From JAZGHN01 sp964496725 (GTDB lineage Bacteria; Chloroflexota; Dehalococcoidia; Dehalococcoidales; E44-bin46), in contig CAZCAS010000043.1 in NCBI GenBank assembly GCA_964496725.1, positions 1 through 10,235 of the forward strand: a DNA stretch of 10,235 nt, written 5' to 3'. The notes beneath the pieces are model-generated. The model made no database searches. It saw only the letters and a program-made list of their open reading frames with translations, and had not been told where the DNA came from. A program made the position numbers and the translations under genes. Positions 6,486-10,235 of this stretch are shown piece after piece (the stretch's first letter is position 1; every line of letters begins with the position of its first letter).

Positions 6486-7442
6486 ATGGACGAGATAAAG
6501 GTATTCACTGGTAATGCTCATCCTGCCCTGGCTCAGGCAGTTACTGAGTATCTTGGTATACCCTTGGGTCAGTGTGAGGTCTTCGAGTTCAGCAACGAGA
6601 ACATTTTTGTTCGTATCTTGGACAATGTCCGCCAGCGGGATGCGTTTGTTATCCAACCCTTTTCCTCCCCGGTCAATAAAAGTCTGGTTGAGCTTTTGAT
6701 TATGATTGATGCTCTAAAGAGGGCATCAGCCGAGCGCATTACCGCTGTGGTTCCTTACTATGGGTATGGCCGTACTGATAAGAAGGACCAGCCGCGCGTG
6801 CCGATAACGGCTAGGTTGGTGGCTGACCTTATTACTGTGGCTGGAGCGAATCGAATGCTGACAGTGGATTTGCACGCCGCGCAGATTCAGGGCTTTTTTA
6901 ACATACCTGTTGATGAATTGACCGCTCTTTTCATGTTGAGTGATTTTTTTAAGGAGAAAGAGCTGGGTGACCTGGTGGTGGTGGCTACAGATATCGGTAT
7001 TTCCAAGCGGGCACGCGATTTTGCTGCTAGGCTTGATGCCCCCCTGGCGATTATAGAAAAGAGACGGATAGGCAATGCTGACGAGACTGAGACGCTGAAT
7101 GTCATTGGTGAGGTGAAGGGTAAGGTTGCCCTTACCGTGGATGATGAAATAGATACTGCCGGCTCTTTAGCAGGTGTTGCTACTGCCTTAAAGGGACGTG
7201 GGGTACAAGAAGTATATTCCTGTTGTACCCATCCGGTGTTCTCCGGTTCTGCTATCGAGAGGATAGCCTCTGCTCCGGTGAAAGAGGTAGTGGTGACAGA
7301 TACTATCCCCGTTGCCGATAATAAGAGACTGGATAAGATTACGGTTCTGTCTATAGCTCCGCTATTGGGTGAAGCCATCCACCGCATTCATACTGGATTA
7401 TCTGTAGGAGCTATGTTTGAGCAAGAACGAAGAAATGATTGA
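6486..7442 (+). CDS. prs: Ribose-phosphate pyrophosphokinase (PRPP synthetase)
   Basis: This enzyme makes PRPP from ribose 5-phosphate and ATP for purine, pyrimidine, histidine, tryptophan and NAD synthesis. From the chosen start it is 318 residues, a normal length. It has the signature DLHAAQIQGFF (128-138), the ATP-site stretch PYYGYGRTDKKDQPRVPI (90-107), the Lys-Arg-Arg of the catalytic region (192-194) and the PRPP-binding loop DDEIDTAG (219-226), followed by THPVFSG (248-254). GRTDKKDQPRVPI and ATDIGISKRAR replace the RQDRKARSREPI and SPDHGGVTRAR forms of the Bacillus enzyme. Catalytic elements are kept, so it should be active, but it belongs to a divergent subgroup in which allosteric control may differ. 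An in-frame ATG at 6465 would add 7 residues; the ribosome-binding site favours 6486. Its 3' end overlaps the next gene by 26 bases. Confidence 0.95.
   Translation: MDEIKVFTGNAHPALAQAVTEYLGIPLGQCEVFEFSNENIFVRILDNVRQRDAFVIQPFSSPVNKSLVELLIMIDALKRASAERITAVVPYYGYGRTDKKDQPRVPITARLVADLITVAGANRMLTVDLHAAQIQGFFNIPVDELTALFMLSDFFKEKELGDLVVVATDIGISKRARDFAARLDAPLAIIEKRRIGNADETETLNVIGEVKGKVALTVDDEIDTAGSLAGVATALKGRGVQEVYSCCTHPVFSGSAIERIASAPVKEVVVTDTIPVADNKRLDKITVLSIAPLLGEAIHRIHTGLSVGAMFEQERRND
7405..7410 (+). promoter_or_regulatory. Shine-Dalgarno site for a TTG start
   Basis: TAGGAG lies 6 bases before a TTG at 7417, inside the end of prs. The in-frame ATG at 7435 is preceded by GCAAGAACGAAGAA, with no comparable site. 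Translation is therefore predicted to begin at the rarer TTG codon. Confidence 0.7.
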
Positions 7443-7647
7443 GGTGTATCGGGCGGTGGGGGAGGAGGAGGCTCTACTTATCCAGGGCTTGCTGGAAAGT
7501 TACGGAATACCTTGCCTTCTGAAATCACACGCAGCCCCTTCTGTGCATGCCTTTGCTGTTGATGGTATGGGTGAGGTTAAGATTATGGTCTGGAAGTCGA
7601 TGGCAGGGAAAGCCAGAGAGTTAGTTGAGAGAAGAGACGATGTTTAA
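7417..7647 (+). CDS. DUF2007-like small protein (76 aa)
   Basis: A 76-residue protein that starts at TTG. Its pattern, VYRAVGEEEALLIQGLLES followed by YGIPCLLKS and a closing VKIMVWKSMAGKARELV, matches the short ferredoxin-like DUF2007 proteins, named putative signal-transducing proteins but without a proven function. No catalytic motif, signal peptide or membrane segment is seen. It overlaps the end of prs by 26 bases and the start of secA by 8 bases, so its translation is probably coupled to both. An ATG at 7435 would give a 70-residue form but lacks a ribosome-binding site. The gene is well supported by spacing and codon use. The family call rests on pattern memory and is moderate. A role linked to PRPP supply or SecA is unproven. 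Confidence 0.75.
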   Translation: MSKNEEMIEVYRAVGEEEALLIQGLLESYGIPCLLKSHAAPSVHAFAVDGMGEVKIMVWKSMAGKARELVERRDDV

Positions 7648-10235
7648 GTGGTTAAGCGGACTTACTGATTCTAATGAGAAGCAGCTGAAGCGATTTAAGC
7701 CTATAGTAGACAGGATAAACGAGCTGGAGCCTGAGTTTAAAAAACTCAGCGATGGCGAGCTTCGTGCCAAGACCGATAAGTTTAAAACCCGGCTGGCTGA
7801 AGCTACAGCGAGGGTTCAGCAACAGGTAGCTGAGGCACAGCGCGAACTGGAAGAGGCTAAGCAACGGCTTGCCTGCGCAACAAATGAGTTCGCTAGGGAA
7901 GAAGAGGAAATACAGTGTAAGCGCCTGCAGAATAGGGTGGGCGAGATGGAGAAAGAACGCCGTGAAGTAGAGCGCAAAGCCTTAGACGAGATTCTGCCCG
8001 AGGCCTTTGCCGCTGTTCGGGAAGCGGCCTGGCGGACCCTGAAGCAGCGCCACTTTGATGTGCAGTTGATGGGGGGCATTGTTCTCCATCAGGGCAGAAT
8101 CGCTGAGATGAAAACTGGTGAGGGTAAAACCCTGGTGGCTACCCTCCCCCTCTACCTGGACTCCCTTACTGGTCAGGGTTGTCATCTGGTTACGGTTAAC
8201 GACTATCTGGCGAGGCGTGACCCCTATTGGATGGGGGCTATCTATCATGCCCTGGGGGTGAGTGTGGCCAGCATTTATCCCATGCAGACCCCTGATGAAC
8301 ATACCCCAGCCCGTCTCTATGACCCCGACTATGATTCAGGCAAAGAAGATGACCCGTGGCGTCATTTTCGTCCTATCTCCCGTCGCGAGGCTTATCAGGC
8401 TGATATCACCTACGGCACCTGTGCCGAATTCGGCTTCGACTACCTCCGTGATAATATGGTGGTAGACCTGTCTCAGCGTGTGCAGGGTGAGCTAAACTAT
8501 GCCATAGTTGACGAGGTAGATAACCTTCTTATCGATGAAGCGCGCACTCCTCTCATCATCAGCGGTCAGGCAGAAGAATCCGGGCAGCTATATAGAGATG
8601 TCAATGATGTCGTCGCCCGAATGAGCTCGAAGATGCAGCTCCACGAGCCCGCCACCACTGAGGAGAAAGAAGAGGATGATAAGCTCCAGGAGCAGTGCGA
8701 TTATATCGCCTACGCCAAGGAGCGCAACGTCAAAGAGACACACCGTGGTCTGGAAAAGCTGGCGAGGGCTTTCGGTATGAAGGGCGAGGACCTGTTCTCC
8801 GACAAGGAGTCTCAGCATCTTACCTTCGAAGAGGCGAAAAGACGCAACGATATCCTGTCCATATTCCGTAAGTCTATGTCCGCCCACGCGCTGTACCAGC
8901 GAGACCGTGAATACGTGGTCGAGAAGAACGGCGAGGTCGTCATCGTTGACGAGTTTACCGGCCGGAAGATGTTTGGTCGCCGCTATTCTGAGGGCTTGCA
9001 TCAGGCAATAGAAGCCAAGGAGCATGTCAGCGTTCAGCGAGAAAGCCGTACCTTTGCCACCGTTACCATCCAGAACTACTTTCGCATGTATAATCGCCTG
9101 GGAGGGATGACCGGCACTGCGCTTACTGAAGCTCAGGAATTCCACGAGATATATAAACTGGATGTAGTGGTTATTCCTACCAATAAGCCTATGATTCGGG
9201 AAGACTATCCTGACCGCGTCTACAAAAATGAAGAGAGCAAATTCCGGGCTGTGGTTAATGAGATTGCGGAGCTTCATAAACAGCAACAGCCGGTGCTGGT
9301 TGGCACGGTATCTATTGAGAAGTCGGAACAGCTGAGAGATATGCTGAAGAGGCGGGGCGTTTCCTGCCAGGTGCTTAATGCCAAAGAGCATACGAAAGAG
9401 GCGGAAATTATTGCCCGTGCCGGAGAGCCGGGAGCAGTAACCGTGGCTACCAATATGGCGGGGCGCGGTGTTGACATCGTGCTGGGAGGCAGCCCTGACG
9501 GACAGAGTGAGGCGCAGTGGAGAGAGAACCATGATAAGGTGATTGACCTCGGCGGACTTCATGTTTTAGGTACAGAGCGCCACGAGGCGCGGCGCATTGA
9601 TAATCAGCTTCGGGGGAGGTCTGGACGGCAGGGTGACCCGGGAAGCTCTCGCTTCTACGTCTCTTTAGAGGATGACATTATGAAGCGCTTCGGTGGCGAC
9701 CGCATCCGGGGCTTGATGGAGTGGGCTGGGATGGATGAGAATACCCCTATTGAGAATAGATTTGTTAACCGCTCTATTGAGGGTGCCCAGGTTCGGGTTG
9801 AGGGCTATCACTTTGATATCCGTAAGCACCTGGTGGATTATGACGATGTGGTTAATCAGCAGCGCAAGATTATCTACGATGAGAGGAAGAAGATATTAGG
9901 GGGTGCTGACCTCAGGGCAAACATCCTCTCCATGATTAGGGAGGAGATACATGATATAGTGGCAGCCCGTATTCTTGATGAGTACGGCGTTGATTGGGAC
10001 CTTGAAGGCTTGCTCGCTGATGTCGGCATTATTTTCCCCCTCCCCCCCCACCTCAATGCCGATGCCCTCTCTAAGCTCAAGCCGGCGGAGATTGAAGCCA
10101 GGCTTGTTGAGCATGCGGAGGCTCTGTATGAGCAGCGGGAGAAGGAGTTTGAAGCGGATAAAATGAGGGTGCTGGAGAGGCTGGTGATGCTTCGCATCAT
10201 AGACAGCCTGTGGGTGGAGCACCTGACCATGATGG
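7640..10235 (+). CDS. secA: Preprotein translocase ATPase SecA (3' end cut off)
   Basis: The first 865 codons of SecA, the ATPase that pushes unfolded preproteins through SecYEG. The frame is open to the window edge. Walker A MKTGEGKT is at 157-164, DYLRDN at 267-272, and Walker B with its extension (DEVDNLLIDEARTPLIISG) at 291-309. The preprotein-binding domain covers about 310-460. The second nucleotide-binding domain includes GMTGTALTEAQEF (489-501), ATNMAGRGVDIVLGG (603-617) and QLRGRSGRQGDPGSSRF (656-672). The helical scaffold follows, and the window ends in the two-helix finger (IIDSLWVEHLTMM). Two insertions stand out: a charged helical segment at about 53-116 and an acidic, aromatic loop at about 214-246. 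MAGRGVDI has Val where most SecA proteins have Thr. The ATG overlaps the previous gene by 8 bases and its own Shine-Dalgarno site is weak, so translation is probably coupled. The missing end would hold the rest of the scaffold and the C-terminal tail. Confidence 0.97.
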   Translation, partial: MFKWLSGLTDSNEKQLKRFKPIVDRINELEPEFKKLSDGELRAKTDKFKTRLAEATARVQQQVAEAQRELEEAKQRLACATNEFAREEEEIQCKRLQNRVGEMEKERREVERKALDEILPEAFAAVREAAWRTLKQRHFDVQLMGGIVLHQGRIAEMKTGEGKTLVATLPLYLDSLTGQGCHLVTVNDYLARRDPYWMGAIYHALGVSVASIYPMQTPDEHTPARLYDPDYDSGKEDDPWRHFRPISRREAYQADITYGTCAEFGFDYLRDNMVVDLSQRVQGELNYAIVDEVDNLLIDEARTPLIISGQAEESGQLYRDVNDVVARMSSKMQLHEPATTEEKEEDDKLQEQCDYIAYAKERNVKETHRGLEKLARAFGMKGEDLFSDKESQHLTFEEAKRRNDILSIFRKSMSAHALYQRDREYVVEKNGEVVIVDEFTGRKMFGRRYSEGLHQAIEAKEHVSVQRESRTFATVTIQNYFRMYNRLGGMTGTALTEAQEFHEIYKLDVVVIPTNKPMIREDYPDRVYKNEESKFRAVVNEIAELHKQQQPVLVGTVSIEKSEQLRDMLKRRGVSCQVLNAKEHTKEAEIIARAGEPGAVTVATNMAGRGVDIVLGGSPDGQSEAQWRENHDKVIDLGGLHVLGTERHEARRIDNQLRGRSGRQGDPGSSRFYVSLEDDIMKRFGGDRIRGLMEWAGMDENTPIENRFVNRSIEGAQVRVEGYHFDIRKHLVDYDDVVNQQRKIIYDERKKILGGADLRANILSMIREEIHDIVAARILDEYGVDWDLEGLLADVGIIFPLPPHLNADALSKLKPAEIEARLVEHAEALYEQREKEFEADKMRVLERLVMLRIIDSLWVEHLTMM

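Noticed and set aside
6887..7387. A 166-codon minus-strand frame opposite prs
   Set aside because: It is Ser/Thr-rich, as expected for the complement of the prs frame, and has no motif or ribosome-binding site.
8588..9562. A 324-codon open frame on the minus strand inside secA
   Set aside because: It is wholly antisense to strongly conserved secA motifs. Its translation shows no family pattern, and long antisense frames are expected from the codon bias of the real gene.

Overview
The window looks like ordinary bacterial chromosome of moderate GC content. It holds seven protein-coding genes that are certain or likely, plus one probable small gene. Protein style, lineage-type insertions and gene content suggest a member of the Chloroflexota, most likely Dehalococcoidia. 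That is an inference from remembered family patterns, not a computed placement.

Left edge (1-315): two short, perfect, GC-rich hairpins (39-59 and 71-99) that look like a dispersed intergenic repeat, then a 48-residue, very basic small reading frame on the + strand (126-272).

Left block, minus strand (5074 down to 316): a tightly packed set transcribed right to left. It encodes a family 4 uracil-DNA glycosylase, ribonuclease J, the DNA translocase FtsK/SpoIIIE, and a small CxxC...CxC zinc-ribbon protein. Gaps are 4, 30 and 54 bases, so one operon is likely. Its theme is DNA repair, RNA processing and chromosome segregation.

Divergent control region (5075-5170): two good sigma-70-type promoters face away from each other. 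Their -35 hexamers lie in one perfect 8-bp inverted repeat (5111-5129). The left-facing promoter predicts an almost leaderless mRNA for the glycosylase. The right-facing one sits just ahead of a strong Shine-Dalgarno site for glyA.

Right block, plus strand (5171 to the right edge): glyA (serine hydroxymethyltransferase), prs (PRPP synthetase, with its own extended -10 promoter), a small DUF2007-like protein starting at TTG, and secA (cut by the right edge after 865 codons). The last three genes overlap (26 and 8 bases), which suggests translational coupling. glyA and prs feed one-carbon and nucleotide metabolism, and secA drives protein export.

No mobile element, CRISPR array, rRNA, tRNA or defence system was seen. 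The most interesting items are the palindromic divergent promoter region, the predicted leaderless glycosylase mRNA, a beta-clamp-like tail on the glycosylase, and long insertions in SecA and FtsK. No gene-free stretch exceeds 300 bases.
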